DNA of 64,000 bases from Wolfiporia cocos (Eukaryota; Basidiomycota; Agaricomycetes; Polyporales; Phaeolaceae), in contig JACCLO010000002.1 in the NCBI GenBank assembly GCA_029448655.1, positions 4,216,001 to 4,280,000 on the forward strand, read 5' to 3'. Under the pieces are notes generated by a model. It was not told the DNA's origin, searched no databases, and worked only from the letters and a program-made list of their open reading frames with translations. The position numbers and the translations under genes are program-made. Positions 11,885 through 24,244 of the stretch are shown here, piece after piece; position 1 is the first letter of the stretch; the number at the start of each line of letters is the position of its first letter.

Positions 11885-13157
11885 CTACACAGACAGCGGC
11901 GTTCCCCCGCTCAGGCTCACGCCCTTCAGAATCTCCGCGGACACTTTGAAGAACGACCCTGGCCCTGGTAGGTGCAGCGTCGGCCGCCGGCGCGTGCGCG
12001 CGCCCTCGCTCTCTGTCGCTGGCCGCGCATGTGCATATACTTCCGGTGCGATGTACGGCGGTGCGGCAGGAAGCGGAGAGGCTGGACCTGCACGCCGGAT
12101 GGGCATCGGAAGAGAGATGAGCGGCGTGTGCGCGAGTAGATCCGGGGTCGAGTGCGCAGCAATGTGGGACTCCACGTGCTGTGCGCATGCGGGCTCCCGG
12201 ACCTCGGTGACGGATTTGTATCGCTTGAGCACTGGCAGTACCTCCGGCACGGGGGGAGGTGTGGGCGGAGGCAGAGACGACGGCGGGGTAGCGCTGTGCA
12301 TGGCGTCGTCGGTCACGGGGGAGGGGGAAGGCGAGAGCTCGTCGTCTGAGGAGAACACTTCGGTACTCGGTCCCGCACGCGCTGTGGTGCCTCGGGAGAG
12401 AGATCCGTGGCGGGCGAGCGACGGCAGCAGCACCCCGTCCGCGCCGGTGTCGCGCGTCTTGCATTGCTTGTCGACCTCGTCCACCGCAACGACCGCGTCG
12501 AACCCGGGCACCGCGCGCGCGAGCGGGGCCCGCGCCGGCTCCCGCGAGTCTGCGCTGGACCCGCGCCGCCGTCGGGCGCCCCGCGTGAAGCGCTCCTGCC
12601 AGTGCGCGCCCACACGCAACGCGTACTCTGTGCCCGCGACGCAGTTCGGGCAGCACATGCGGAGCGGGACCGTCGTCACGTCTGCGCGGTGCGGTGGGGC
12701 GGGAGGAGGCAGGGAGACCTGCCGCCGCATAGGCCGCGGGAAGGAGGACGGATCATGTTGGACGAGGCAGGGTATGAGGGGCGTCCGGAGGGCCTCGGGC
12801 GTTCGGACGGGTGACCGTGCACGGATGGAGAGGCTGGTGGCGTCCTGTCCAGCTGAGCGTTCCGAAGCGGGTTGAATGCACATACCTCGGCACGGACACC
12901 TTGAACACGACGTGCTCGTCTTCGCGCGGGTCAAGCTCGCTGTCCGACACGGTGGACGGCTCCTGGCCGCGCTTTCTCCAGAGCGGCACGTTGTAGCTCC
13001 TTGTGACGAGCTTGGGCCTGCGCGAGACGGGGACCGGGTCGGGGATGAGCACGCACTCGATGTCGAAGCGCACGCGCTGCCCGATGGCGATGGGCGTGCT
13101 GCAGCGCGGCTCTGTGCTGGTCACGTCGGACGTCGGGGGCGGGGACAAGGAGGACAT
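11885..13157 (-). CDS. Unrecognised Pro/Ser/Arg-rich protein
   Basis: I do not recognise the family. Two exons, 13157-12886 and 12833-11885, joined at AG|C, give about 406 aa. The join keeps a single frame for more than 1.2 kb. The N-terminal 90 residues contain a beta-rich-looking part (IGQRVRFDIECVLIPD, DEHVVFKVSVP) that could belong to an immunoglobulin- or arrestin-like fold; this is only an impression. The middle has a Cys pair CCPNC followed by VAGTEYALRVGAHW. A Ser/Glu/Asp patch (SSDDELSPSPSPVTDD) and a polyproline run come next, and the C-terminus is basic and Pro-rich. Location and function are unknown. It lies just downstream of cullin-4 on the same strand. The start Met is the first in frame after the cullin stop and could be wrong. 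Confidence 0.55.
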
Positions 13158-13389
13158 GGCGGGTGGTGGGCAAAGATGTTGTGCAGCATGATGGGTGATG
13201 GCCTGGCTGAAGAAGGGCAGAGTGTGGTCACAAGAACGTTGTGTGCTTCCCAGTTGTGGCGCGCCGATCAGCTGCCTCGTCCACCCTAGCACGCACCAGG
13301 CCGGCACTCGCCTCGGGTCCGCCCCCTGCTCGGCCCCGCTCAGTTCGAGTACAGACATTCTACACTGCGAAGTACACAGCACACCGAAG

Positions 13390-16300
13390 CTAAGCGACGT
13401 AGATATACAGATTCATGTCCTCCTCGTCCCGCCGCAGGTACTCCTGCTCCACCAGCCCTTGGATCCGCTTCTTGATCACGCTCACCTCGGGCACAAAGTG
13501 GTTCTTCACCGCGTCTATCGTCGCCGCCTTGAGCTGCTCGTAGTGCAGCTCCTTGCGGGCCTTCATCACTCGCACAATGGCCGCATCCAGCGCGTGCTTC
13601 CGGTCGCCCTCGATCGAGTTCTGCGTCCGCTTCGATTCCTCGGGCTAAATACGAATACGTAATCAGTAAGGGGAAACGTCAAGCACAGGCGGGCACTCAC
13701 CGTTTCCTTCACCTGGATCGAGTTGATGTGCACAGCGTACCTCGGGTCGGTAAAGTCCGCGTTGAACGAGAAGACGTCCCCGTCGTTCACGTCCTTGCCC
13801 GCGGGCGTCTTCCTGAGCACCCGCTTCTTTCCCAGTGCCAAACTCTGTAATGTCCGCCGGAGCTCTGCGTCATCTGTGCACAATGCCACAGGTCAAGTGA
13901 GCCTTCACGTTAGACTATTCGCTACGAACCCATGCGCGTCTGCGTCTTGAGATCGGTGAACGTCATCTCCGTGCCCTCATTGAACAGCAGCAGCACCAAT
14001 GCCTGATACAAGCTGACGGATAGCTCCTTTTCGCCGTTCTTGAAACGCGCGCGGAGCGTCACGGTGCCAAGGGCGTGGTCCCAGTCGAGCTTGTGACCCG
14101 AGTGCCTGCTCTTGTAGAACGTCGCGTACCGGCTCAGCTCGTCTTGCATCTGTGGAAATGAGCACACTACAGCGGGCCGATTGACAGGTCGCTTACCGTT
14201 GCTGGAAGGTCCACATCATATTTGCGCGCCGCGAATGGCCACACGCTGCGTTGCAAGACCATCACATTGAGCTTCTGTGCGGACTCGGGGATGCCAAGCC
14301 GCGCACGCGACTCGGTGTACTCGCGCATAATGTCCCTCGAGAGCGCGAGGTCCGTGAACATTTGGTCCCCCATCCCGAACTCCGGGTCGTATTCTGTAGC
14401 AGCATCGCGCTCAGTCTGCGCCACAACGAACGAGGCACGGCGTATCACTCACCCTCCTTCAGCTTCTTCAGCATCCGCTTCTCGAAGTCGTCCGACGCGC
14501 TGCGCTCGAGCAGCAGCCGCTTCGCGAGCGCGCGGTGGTAGAACGCGCGGAACACGTCCTTGTCGTTCGTGAAGCGGTACAGGCCGAGCACAGCGTCAAG
14601 CTCCGCCGCATAGTCCTCGTCGCGCTTCCCCTTCTGCCCGCGCCGCATCGCGCGGTCGAGGTGCTTCGCTACCATCTCCGCGGGCTTATTCTGCCGCTCC
14701 TTGAACCCTAACGAGAACGCGTCGATGAGCGCGTAGTTGAACTCTTTATTCTGACTCTTCTTGGTCGCGGATACGGGTGCGGGCTTGGTGGACGGCCCCG
14801 GTGTGGGCTTGGTGGTGGTGGGCGGCTCAGAGACCTCATCGGCGAAGGAGGACTCGACTAGCTTGTCTGCAAAAGCTTTGAACTCGAGCAGCCGCTGCAC
14901 CATGTCTTCGTCGTGCTCGACGTCTTTGACGATGTTGCGGACAGTGAGCTGCAGGCGCGCACATGGCTGCGTAAGTAGACGAGGACTACGCTGGTGGCTC
15001 AAACACACCTGAACATGCTGCTTGAACGCAGCACAAAGCACCTTCAAAGCGTCCACTTCCGCGTAGAGTCGGTACATCTTCTTGAGGTTCCCTTCCTTCT
15101 TCGCATCCATAAGCAAGCCCAATGCTACAGCAGCTCAGCCCCGCGTAACGGCTGAACACGGACAAACTCACCGTTCTGTGCCAGCCATTCTAGCCTGCCC
15201 AGCAACAGCGCCCTCTTGGTCGTCCCAAGCACCTCAGCCCGACTGGCCTCAGGGAGGAGGTCCTGTACCCTCTGCTCTTCTTCACTGCAGCGCTTCCCAC
15301 AGTGCTGCAAAAAGTCTTCTGCCTTGTCCTTCAAGGTCACTGCGAGCTCTGCGGACTCGGCGGTGTAGAACGAGCGCGTCAGGCCGATGTAGAACGTCTC
15401 GAAGGCAGGAACGTATTGTCCATGACTCTTCAGTTGCCGTATCAAGGCGGGGATATGGCCGCGCAATGGGTGGGCAGATCTGTTTAGCAGGCATGATGAA
15501 TGAGGAGGTATATACGTGAATGAAAGCCGAGTTGACAAACCCATTAGTACGTTCCCAATCCACCCATGCCTTGATCCCCGCCTGAAGTCTTCGGGCGATG
15601 TTGGCACTCTCGAAGATACGTTGTGCGAAGAGATCATAGGCCAGTTGTCTAGAAGAACGACGTTCACTATATAGTCATAGTGGCAGTAGTACGACTTACT
15701 TGATACTGAATAAATCCCGCTTGCTCGTGACGTATACTCTGTCCAGGTATGTCAGGATAGATTGCAATATACCCTACAGCACCTAAGTCCATCGTAATGT
15801 AACATACATCCCATACCACTCACCACTTGTTTCTCAAACCATGAGCAGACATCTATGAAGGGCAGGAGCCATTCCGCATCGCCCCTTCTGTCTTGGAGCA
15901 GATCTCTCGCGAGACCGCCGACACATTGTTCCAGCTCCATCTTGACATTTCCGTACAAGCCCTCGCCGAGCGTGTGCACGCAGACAACGGCACGGCACGC
16001 ACGGTAGATGTGTTCGTACGTCGCAGGAAGCGCGTCCACTCCACTCTTAGTGAGGAGAGTGCGGATGCTGCGCCGGACTAGGGCAAGATCCTCGTCCTTG
16101 AAGTTCCGTGTGGATTGGACTGCACTGGATCAGCCTCTGATATCCACCCTATAAGATATGGTGCTCACTTGGAGGGCCTAGGACGTTGATGTTGATTCGT
16201 GCACCACCCTCTACAACCCGGGGCGGGGTGGCCCGATTCCTAGACGCAGATGCAGAGTCAGAGTCGGCATCCAGACGGGCTATCTTGCGGGGAGGGGACG

Positions 16301-16397
16301 CCGACCCGCTTTCAATTACGCCTTTTCGGTCTGTGGGTGATACGAGAAATGCATTGGAGGTTTGTGGCAGACTGAGAATAGTGAACACGTCCGCCAT
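13390..16397 (-). CDS. cul4: Cullin-4-type ubiquitin ligase scaffold
   Basis: Scaffold of a cullin-RING E3 ligase, likely CRL4, which works with DDB1 in DNA repair, replication control and heterochromatin. Eleven exons (16397-16169, 16119-15824, 15773-15700, 15648-15541, 15479-15172, 15124-15009, 14948-14453, 14393-14197, 14149-13930, 13873-13701, 13644-13390) sum to 2472 nt, 823 aa. The N-terminal repeats run from QSTRNFKDEDL. The cullin homology region has YRFTNDKDVFRAFYHRALAKRLL. The C-terminal winged-helix neddylation site is IVRVMKARK, with terminus LYIYVA. The N-terminal 75-residue extension is Ser-rich and basic, as in CUL4 rather than CUL1/3. The exon 4 donor (GTTTGT) is weak; it is the only choice that keeps frame. 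Assignment to CUL4 rather than another cullin is by N-terminal extension and overall similarity. Confidence 0.85.
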
Positions 16398-16853
16398 CGT
16401 GATGGACGGTGAGCTCGAGTGTGCTAGCGGTGATGTGAGAGCTCGGGTCGCCGACTCCGTGATTACCCCGCCGGACCGGGACACGGGACACGATCGGTCA
16501 CATGTGACGAAACGCGTCAACGCGTCGCGCGCCAACAGATGCGTTCCCCTAATGACAAGCACGAATATGTATGTTGTAGTGTCAAAGCAGTTGTATATTT
16601 GGTGCGGATGTATCTAAGCAGCGTGTGAAAACACACGAAACTATCATGCATGGTCATGACTATAGCATTCCCGGCAGGGAAGCCTACCGTTCAGAAGGTG
16701 ACATGGTGGTTCTCTTTTGCGCCCGGAAGGATGATCGCTTTCAGCAGATGCTGATCCTGAGAGCTTGTGTATGTATATAGACAGAGAGGGTATAGTATGC
16801 GAATGTGTAAGTATGTGACAAGCGGATGCAGTGAGTGAGTATCCAAGGCTTGT
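16398..16853. other. Short intergenic region between cullin-4 and G-alpha B
   Basis: About 450 bp between the start of cullin-4 and the stop of G-alpha B, both on the minus strand. It must include the cullin promoter and the G-alpha B 3' UTR. No specific elements are recognised. Confidence 0.5.
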
Positions 16854-18478
16854 CTAGACGAGGGAAGCACTTCTCAGACTGTGATGGACAACTTGGCTAT
16901 TCCAAAGGCACGAGCGGCGCATATACAGGTAGTAATCAGACAGCAGCTTGTGAGTTGATCATACAGTAGGTACCTACCCTGAAAGGAGAAGGCCGTCTCA
17001 GCAGGGACAACTACAGCATCGGCGGAGTTCCTGACCTTGAACCTCTTTGAGAGTTTCGTGGAAGCTCTCCGTGTTCGTTGCGGTCATCACACTCCGGAGA
17101 GAATGAGACTTTGTAAGGCAAGCAACAGGGTTTGACGTACTTGACATGAACCTTTCGCTCGGAGTCTAGTTTTTGTGCTATCTCAACGAATTGTCTGATG
17201 AAATACTGGCGACCGGAGCTGGCATCGCCAATAGGTCCGACATAATCCTATACACATGACGATAATTGAAATTGATAAGATTCAGCAAAAAGAGGCCGAT
17301 TGGAAGACTAATATCCTACTGGGAAATAAGTCTTGATGTATGAATACCGAACCTTGTCCTCGAATAGGTCGTTCTTGTTTAGAAGAAGAACCTTCATAGC
17401 AATATCCGTGAGTAGCAAGGTACGTCTACGAGTAGGACTCACTATCGCCTTGTTCATAAAGATCGGAGAATGGCATATTGAATCCCAGATCAGCATAGTA
17501 TCCTGCATTTGATTCTATACATGTTACAGTCATCGAACCAGAATAGCGGCACCGTTATTTGCGCTCGAATGACTCACGATAATCCCAGATTCAACTAGAA
17601 ATTGGTCATAGCAACTTAGGCTAGCCACAAATAAGACCGTCGTCACGTCTTGGAAGCATTGTGCCCACTCCTTCCGCTGATCTGTCATATGTCCACCGAC
17701 ATCAACGACTAGTAAATTGAACGCTTTGAGTTGAATGACGGTTTCCGTGATATCGTTTGTTCGTTTGTAAGTGGAGAGGAAGTCTTGCTTATCCGGCATA
17801 TATCCCGTACTCATTATCCGATCTATGTTAGAAAAGAAGTAATGTAGGCTGCAGATCCATTGAATACAATCCGATACAGACTGTGGCAAGCAACTACGTA
17901 CGCGTAAGGAAATGCAACTTCATTCCTCCGCCTCCATGCTTCCTGCACACCTGGATCCTCCCATATCATTTTAAGAGGCCCGTAGTACATTTGCGGGAAT
18001 TGAGCGGATCTTTCGAGGTTGAGCGAATGCGCAACTTGCCAGACGAACTCGTCAATTCCAGACGAGACAGTAAGCCCCATGTCGTGCATCGCATCGACCA
18101 AGGAGATCAGCCCGTGAGCGAGGTTACTGTATACCAACCGCCTGTGCGACTCGATCTCTTCGCTAGAATACGATCCGCCTGCAAGGTACATCTGCTTGAG
18201 AATCGTAGACTTTCCCGAGTCACTGGGGCCGAGAAGAAGGACCTATACATCCATAAGCAGCTTTGTCTATTTTGATCGCATGCTCGCCAGATTGAGCAAA
18301 GAGCTACCTTGGCCTGCTTCTGTGGCGAAAGGCTTCTCTACCGAATACAGTACGCATTACGATCAGTTGAGCGTTTCTGAACAGGGGAGCGTACAGGAAT
18401 GAAGCAATTGATAGCCTCCCAGAACTGCCGTCGCTGGTCCTCGATCGGACTGCTGCTCATAGAGACGCACCCACCCAT
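16854..18478 (-). CDS. Divergent G protein alpha subunit with altered catalytic Gln (G-alpha B)
   Basis: A paralogue of G-alpha A with matching exon phases. Exons: 18478-18395, 18337-18308, 18242-17902, 17848-17578, 17514-17443, 17391-17320, 17247-17141, 17091-17036, the single base 16978, and 16896-16854. Total 1077 nt, 358 aa. MGGCVSMS is a lipidation site and G1 is GPSDSGKST. Switch I reads YKRTNDI, with Tyr where the catalytic Arg should be. Switch II reads DVGGHMTDQRKEW: the catalytic Gln is His and one residue is inserted. G4 NKND and G5 TATNT are kept. The tail GQVVHHSLRSASLV matches the alpha-5 spacing of paralogue A. Loss of both Arg and Gln predicts very slow GTP hydrolysis, a constitutively loaded or scaffold role (inference). 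Expression is not testable here. Confidence 0.88.
16978..16978 (-). other. Single-nucleotide exon of G-alpha B
   Basis: The base G sits between acceptor TTTCAG and donor GTAGGT. It completes a GGC codon with flanking exon bases and brings the last 43-nt exon into frame. The position matches the one-base exon of G-alpha A at the codon. Confidence 0.7.
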
Positions 18479-21400
18479 AGCGCTACGGCTGCACTAGCTT
18501 GGGAATAGGAGGGAATAGGAGTAATGGACGGGTGGTCCAAGGGACGAATGCTTATGTGGCCGGCGAGGCGCTGTACATAAGCAACGATGACATCTTCCCT
18601 AAGCTCGTAACAGTCCATCGCCGTTCAGCGTCAAAGTCTGAGGCGATCGTGATGTTGCGAAGGACGTGGGCTCATGATGGGCTTGTAGTTGCTGCGCGAG
18701 CATGATTCAGAAATGTCGTTGAACGAGAGCTGAATGGAATGGTCAGCGAGCTGTATCTTGTACTCGAGGGCGACTCGCCATGCTCTATAACAAGTTACCA
18801 TGACTCCTGCGGCAATACCTCTGTTTATCATCGCGCACAGCACAACCCCTTGTGTACGAGTTTGGAAAAGGGCATTGCAAATAGCGGTGTCCGTTAGCGA
18901 GCATCAGAGTAAGATCGTGAATGTAGATCTACCTATTTGCCGGGCTCTGAAAAGACATTCCAAACGTTATCACATTCATCGAAGTGCCTTCGCGCTTTGC
19001 TAGTGCCCTTCAGGTATCCCAGCTAATCCAGAATTTGCTGTGGGATCTGAGCTTGTGTGACAGGAGCAGGAGTAGCCCGTCGACCTTGCGGCCCCGGGGT
19101 TTTGACGCCTTCAGTACACGGACAATCCAGTACACGGACAATCTCAGAACCAGAGGCTAACACAACAAGTAGACTCTTGTTCTCGGCGTTTGTACATTGA
19201 CGGCTCTTTGGCAGTATTGCTTAGGAAAAGAGACTATACACACCCGAGATGTAGATTATGTCTTGTCATGGTCGTCTATCAAAGACTTACTATATACTGA
19301 GATGCGAAATGACTGCTAAGAACAATCAGCGATATCAGGAGCAACCACAATCAGGAGGACCGACCTTTTATGATTATCTCGGGCGCTGTGCACAATGCGA
19401 TGTACTAATGGAGGATGTCCCAGCGGAGTGTTTCACACGCAGCAAAGCTTCTATACAGGTGACGATACCTCAGATATGCTGCCTATTATGATATCGGTGT
19501 CTGTTCAAGCAGAAATCAGTCGTACGGATTGAGTCTACATGCTTCGTCGGGCACAAAGCTGGTGTGGCAGATGTTGACATGGTCCAACCATCAAGAAACG
19601 GTGCCGAGGTACGAGCGCTAGGCCAGACGTTTGCTTACTAAGCGAGTGGAGGAAACGAGAGACGCGTAAGCGAATGCCCTCGTAGCCCACTGCAAAAACC
19701 AGTTTTCTGACCCACCCAGCCACTCCCCAGTGCTGGATGGTGGTGTAGTCGTGCCACCGCCTCGTTTCGGCCTCTACACCGCCAACCAACGCTCGAGAAG
19801 TTCGGTCCTTTGTGGCTCAGCTCGGTCGTCTCCCTCGCTCGAAAATCTGTCGCATCATCGCATTCCCAGCGCTTCCAAACACGGATTTTTCGGCCTTCGC
19901 ACACCTTCAAAATTCCGAGTTTTTCGTAGCCTTAGCACCTTCGGAATTTTGCCCAATTCCGACCGAACTCTCTCACCCCAACCCATCCTTCCTAGTTCAA
20001 ACGTTACTCATAAACTGAGATATACTCGTCACTGTACACTATCCTCGTAGATCCCCACTCGCACTTAGGAAGCTTCAAGATGAGCATTGCCGCTCACCTC
20101 TCCCGCTCGCGGACTAGGTGCAGGCGATAAATGCGATCGCAGAACACATCAAGAGTGCCGACCGGAGCTACTCACCTGTCGCTAGTAGACCTAACAGTGC
20201 TGTAGAGCTATTGTTTGTATTGTAGTGCCCATGTGACGGTACGCAGTAAAGCAGCACTGGACATGCCCACATTGTGTTGTGTATGTGAGAAATTCTCAAT
20301 GTTGCCGAGAGGGTTCAGTTTGTGAGATGTATCTCTTCTTAGCATCGATTTGCACCCTATTGCTAAGCAGAGATTGATATTTGGATTTCTACTGTTGCCT
20401 GTGCCTTCTAGTGGTATCCCGCTGAAAGCTTAGTGCAGTGGAAAACCGTCGCGCTAGATCCATGCCGGGAGAGCACGCCGCTGTACCAGAATAGATTGCA
20501 CAGCCGCTCGCGGTTCCCGAGGATGCGGAGACGAGGGTAGTCGAACAGGAATATCTCGCATGACAACCATGTGTCGAGCAGAGCTCCGAGCACGGCAAGC
20601 GTTGATCGATGGCTGCAAAGAACCACTTGATATCATTGTACTTGTGTACATCGATCCGACCAGAATTTCGTGCAATTTTCCATTCTTTGTAATGCGATAG
20701 ACGTTCAATGAAGAAAGTACGTACAGTCTGCCCTTCACAGGAGTGAGCATGTGCAGCTCGACGGAGCATCTCGTTCCAAGGAAATGTTCTAAGGGCATAT
20801 GATCCTCAACAAGTGCCGCGCAGGAGTCCGCTGCAAGTACTACTATCACTGGCCCACATATGCAACTTTTTCGCATGTCCCGCCGAGTTTTGCCTCTATC
20901 TTCATGAAATCAAGCCCAAATCCCTCGGGATCTTGTTTAAATGATGACTATGCATCTCTAGTATAATTTTTTTTTTCGAACCTCCGAAAGTGCATGCTGC
21001 ATGATACCGAAGCCCGTAAAAAGCATCGCAACAGCAATGCAACTTTTCTCCGAGCACCGGTCACGCCATCAGTCACGATCACCAAATTGCCGAACGCGCG
21101 GCATCAAACGGCATGACGCCATCGGTGCAGGCATCAGAGGCTGAGTTCAGATTTGCCGACTGAGGATGTGGCTGATGTCACACTTTGACTGCAATCTGCC
21201 TCTCTATATTGACACAATGCACAATTCCCCTCGGAAAATTACACGTGAAGCCTCAAGTATATTGAGAAGACGCATTGTTATCTTGGAAGGATTTCGTCAA
21301 GGTGAAGACTGAGCCGAAGTCCATCAATAACTCTGATTGACATTGTTCATTTTTTCTTCTTCATCTACTAGAGTTTTTTATAATCTGATTTGACAAGATC

Positions 21401-21790
21401 ATGCGGATTGTAATATAGTCATAGTGTACAAATCTTCATAATTTTTGAATTCGAAGGAGGGGAACTAGAGGCGAAATTGCATTGCTGTTGCGATTGCACA
21501 TGTGGGCCAGTGATAGTATGGGGTGGTCCATTCGTAGATAAGATCTGTGGAGTGCGTCATCGCGCGCGATCTGCAGACCCGATTACGTTCGATCACTTGC
21601 GGGGGACGTCCATCTCGACAGGTCCCGCCAGGCCCGTTCGAGTCTCCTCCGTGCGCCACGACATTCTCCGCCCATGGGATAACGCAATATCGCGTTCAGC
21701 TGCGGGCGGCTTTGCGCTGCATATAATCTCAAGCTTCAGCATGCCCGACCGAGCCCTCCAAGCTGCAGACCCCATCAGGCACAAGGCAAG
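18479..21790. other. 3.3-kb gene-free stretch
   Basis: Between G-alpha B (minus) and the F-box gene (plus). It is AT-richer than its surroundings, with many stops in all frames. Three overlapping minus-strand frames at about 20389-20876 (up to 140 codons) could be remnants of a decayed gene but carry no motif I recognise. A 9-T run lies near 20970. No transposon ends, LTRs or transposase/reverse transcriptase motifs were seen. Confidence 0.45.
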
Positions 21791-23494
21791 ATGATGCTCA
21801 GTATACAGCCCCATCCTGACCCCCTCCGCATCGCTGTTCTCCCCAGGGCACCCCCCGCCCGGCAATATCGCCATGCAGATACCAGTACCCGCCGGTTGCC
21901 TTCCGCGTCTTGTGACCTGCCCAAAGCCTCGCTCGCCAGACCCCAGCCGCCCCCACCGTCGCTCTCACCCGCTATGACCCTCCCGCCCGAGCTGCTCATC
22001 CAGATCTTTGAGCATTGCGGGCCCGCGCATGCGCGCTCTCTCTCTCATGTCTGCCGCTTTTGGCGTGCCGCCGCCCTCGCGACACCGGCGCTCTGGACGC
22101 GTATCCCTACATGGGCACCCCTCGCCGCCGTACACGCATACCTCGTGCGCTCGTGTGGCGCACCCCTCGCAGTAGACCTCCTCCCATTAGACTCCGAGAA
22201 CGCGCAAAGTGTACATGACGCACTGCGCGAGCATACCGACCACATACGCACCCTGTCCTATTTCGACACCAGAGCCGACTACGGCGTCGCACCTCACCCA
22301 ATTCCCGAAGCCCTCTGGGATCCGGCACCGCAGCTCGAGGACCTCTCTATTACCCTGCCCTCATCACATCCGTATGCCTCCCTAATCCCACCCCCTGACT
22401 GCCCCCAGCACCTCTTCGCAGGGCACGCACCGCGCTTGCGTGCTTTTGCGCTCACGCGCGTACCGCCCGCGCTCCTTCCCCAACACACCTTCCCAAGCCT
22501 CACACACCTCTCCCTATCCTCTGCCATCCTTCCCGCGGCGAACATTGCGCCGCTGCTCGCGCTCCTCGCCCGCGCGCCTGCACTCGAGACACTGGCGCTC
22601 GCTCACATCCGCCGGCGTGCCGCGGCAACACCGGATGCGGCGGGAACGGCCGCGGCCCCCGTGCGCCTCGCGCGACTGCGCTCGCTCGTGGTGCGCGACG
22701 TGACGGGCGCGTTCGCAGCGGACCTGCTCCGTGCGCTGGAGCTGCCCGCGCCGTGTGCGGTCGCGCTGGAGGACGTGGAGCGTGCGCCTGTCGCGGACCT
22801 CGCGTGGCTCCGGCAGCTACCGCCGCTCGCGCCGCTGCATGCGCTCGTGGACGAGAGTACGCGGGAGCGGCTGGAGGAGGCGGCGGCGCTACGGCTGGTG
22901 TTGGACATCAAGGCAGATATGGCGGACGACGCGCTTACATTCGACGTTGCCCTGGTGCGCCGTCCGCCGTCCGGCACTACGCCTGTGGTCGCGCCCGATC
23001 CTCGTACGCTGTCCACAGACCAGGATGGCGCTCCTGCCTTCCGCCTTGCATTCTCGATGCCGCCGTCCTTTGCGCGGCTGCAGGCCCACGCCGGCTGGAC
23101 GCGCGCGCTGCTCGCGTATCTGCCGCCCTCCGCAGTCCAGCGTGTCCGCGAGTTCGTCCTGCACGTGGACGGTCAGGTGCCGGAGGTTGTCCTGGGAGAG
23201 GGCGACGTTTCGTGGCTGATGCACGAGCTCCAACGAGTGCAGACTATGTGGCTGTGTGGAGAGGGCGCGGGGATTGGGGTGTGGGAGGTGCTGCGGCCTG
23301 GGAGGGGCGAGGGCGAGGGGAAGGGCGGCGAGGACGAGGATGCGGTGCCTCTGCGGCGGCTGGACACGTTGTGCGTGGAGATGAGGAGCATGGATCAGCG
23401 CGCGAGGCGGTTGATGGGGTCGATGTTGAGGGCGCGGGAGGCGGCGGGATGTGCCGTGCGCGACGTGCAGGTGGGCATGCTTGCTTCAAGCTGA
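21791..23494 (+). CDS. F-box domain protein
   Basis: A single-exon gene of 567 codons. After a 61-residue Pro/Arg-rich leader, the F-box reads MTLPPELLIQIFEHCG followed by ARSLSHVCRFWRAAALATPALWTRI, the usual Skp1-binding sequence of basidiomycete F-box proteins. The rest is Leu/Ala-rich with irregular leucine-rich-repeat-like segments (LRAFALTRVP, LTHLSLSSA, LETLALAHI, LRSLVVRDV). An acidic Gly/Glu loop lies near the C-terminus. It probably acts as a substrate receptor of an SCF ubiquitin ligase; the target is unknown. Translation could instead start at the Met just before TLPPELL (21974), which lies directly at the F-box. Strong GC bias explains the long shadow frames on both strands. Confidence 0.85.
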   Translation: MMLSIQPHPDPLRIAVLPRAPPARQYRHADTSTRRLPSASCDLPKASLARPQPPPPSLSPAMTLPPELLIQIFEHCGPAHARSLSHVCRFWRAAALATPALWTRIPTWAPLAAVHAYLVRSCGAPLAVDLLPLDSENAQSVHDALREHTDHIRTLSYFDTRADYGVAPHPIPEALWDPAPQLEDLSITLPSSHPYASLIPPPDCPQHLFAGHAPRLRAFALTRVPPALLPQHTFPSLTHLSLSSAILPAANIAPLLALLARAPALETLALAHIRRRAAATPDAAGTAAAPVRLARLRSLVVRDVTGAFAADLLRALELPAPCAVALEDVERAPVADLAWLRQLPPLAPLHALVDESTRERLEEAAALRLVLDIKADMADDALTFDVALVRRPPSGTTPVVAPDPRTLSTDQDGAPAFRLAFSMPPSFARLQAHAGWTRALLAYLPPSAVQRVREFVLHVDGQVPEVVLGEGDVSWLMHELQRVQTMWLCGEGAGIGVWEVLRPGRGEGEGKGGEDEDAVPLRRLDTLCVEMRSMDQRARRLMGSMLRAREAAGCAVRDVQVGMLASS

Positions 23495-24244
23495 TTTAAT
23501 CCGGGGACTGTTCATGAATGTTGGGCATGTTCAAAGTGTATATTAGCAACATTATGCTACAGTTCAATTACATGCGATCGCGCTACGCGTCAGGAGAAAC
23601 GCGTCCCGTCACGCGTTACCGATCGCGTCAGTCACTCCGACCCGTCTCCTCTCCTCCTATGCGCACGTTTGCAAATGCAAAATCTATTTGACATATCACT
23701 CTTTTGCAGTTCTGTTTGAGTCGAAGAGCCTGCAATGCATTTCCTGATGCGATGTGCTGTAGAATCCTCGATTTCCAACCGCTTGACCACCGTTCTCTGG
23801 TAGACTGCATGATGTTACGGGCGATTCCTCCACTCAGCTCTGCGCATAGCTGCACGCTTATATGTGGTGCCCAACTCCTCGACATAGCATGAATATTTGT
23901 CGCTGGTCACTCAGGTGAGCGAATATGTCGTCGATGATATCCGAATACTGGCCTTCCGTCTAGCGAGCTCAGCATACACACCGCCTTCCTGCTGATGGCT
24001 GGCAGATGACACGGGTCCAGACCACCCTGTGCAACGCCGTCCAGATACCGCAGTCCATCTGCTATGCATCCGTCATAGTCACGAAGCGTGAGCGCCGAAC
24101 TGACAGTTCATCGACATCATTCTGATGCGGGTCTGGTCGTCAGTCGTCGGCGCAGCGCCGCGAGATTTGTCCGAGACGACTGCGTGTTCGTATCCTCGTG
24201 CGTGCCATCCCCTCTGTTCTGTCCTGCTCGCATCTGCAAGTGCC
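23495..24244. other. Intergenic region upstream of G-alpha C
   Basis: About 750 bp between two plus-strand genes. No coding signal. Contains the presumed G-alpha C promoter; the start codon context TGCCATGGG is favourable. Confidence 0.5.

Noticed and set aside
11946..12875. 309-codon plus-strand open frame
   Set aside because: It lies antisense to the unrecognised minus-strand gene, is composition-driven by high GC and has no motif.
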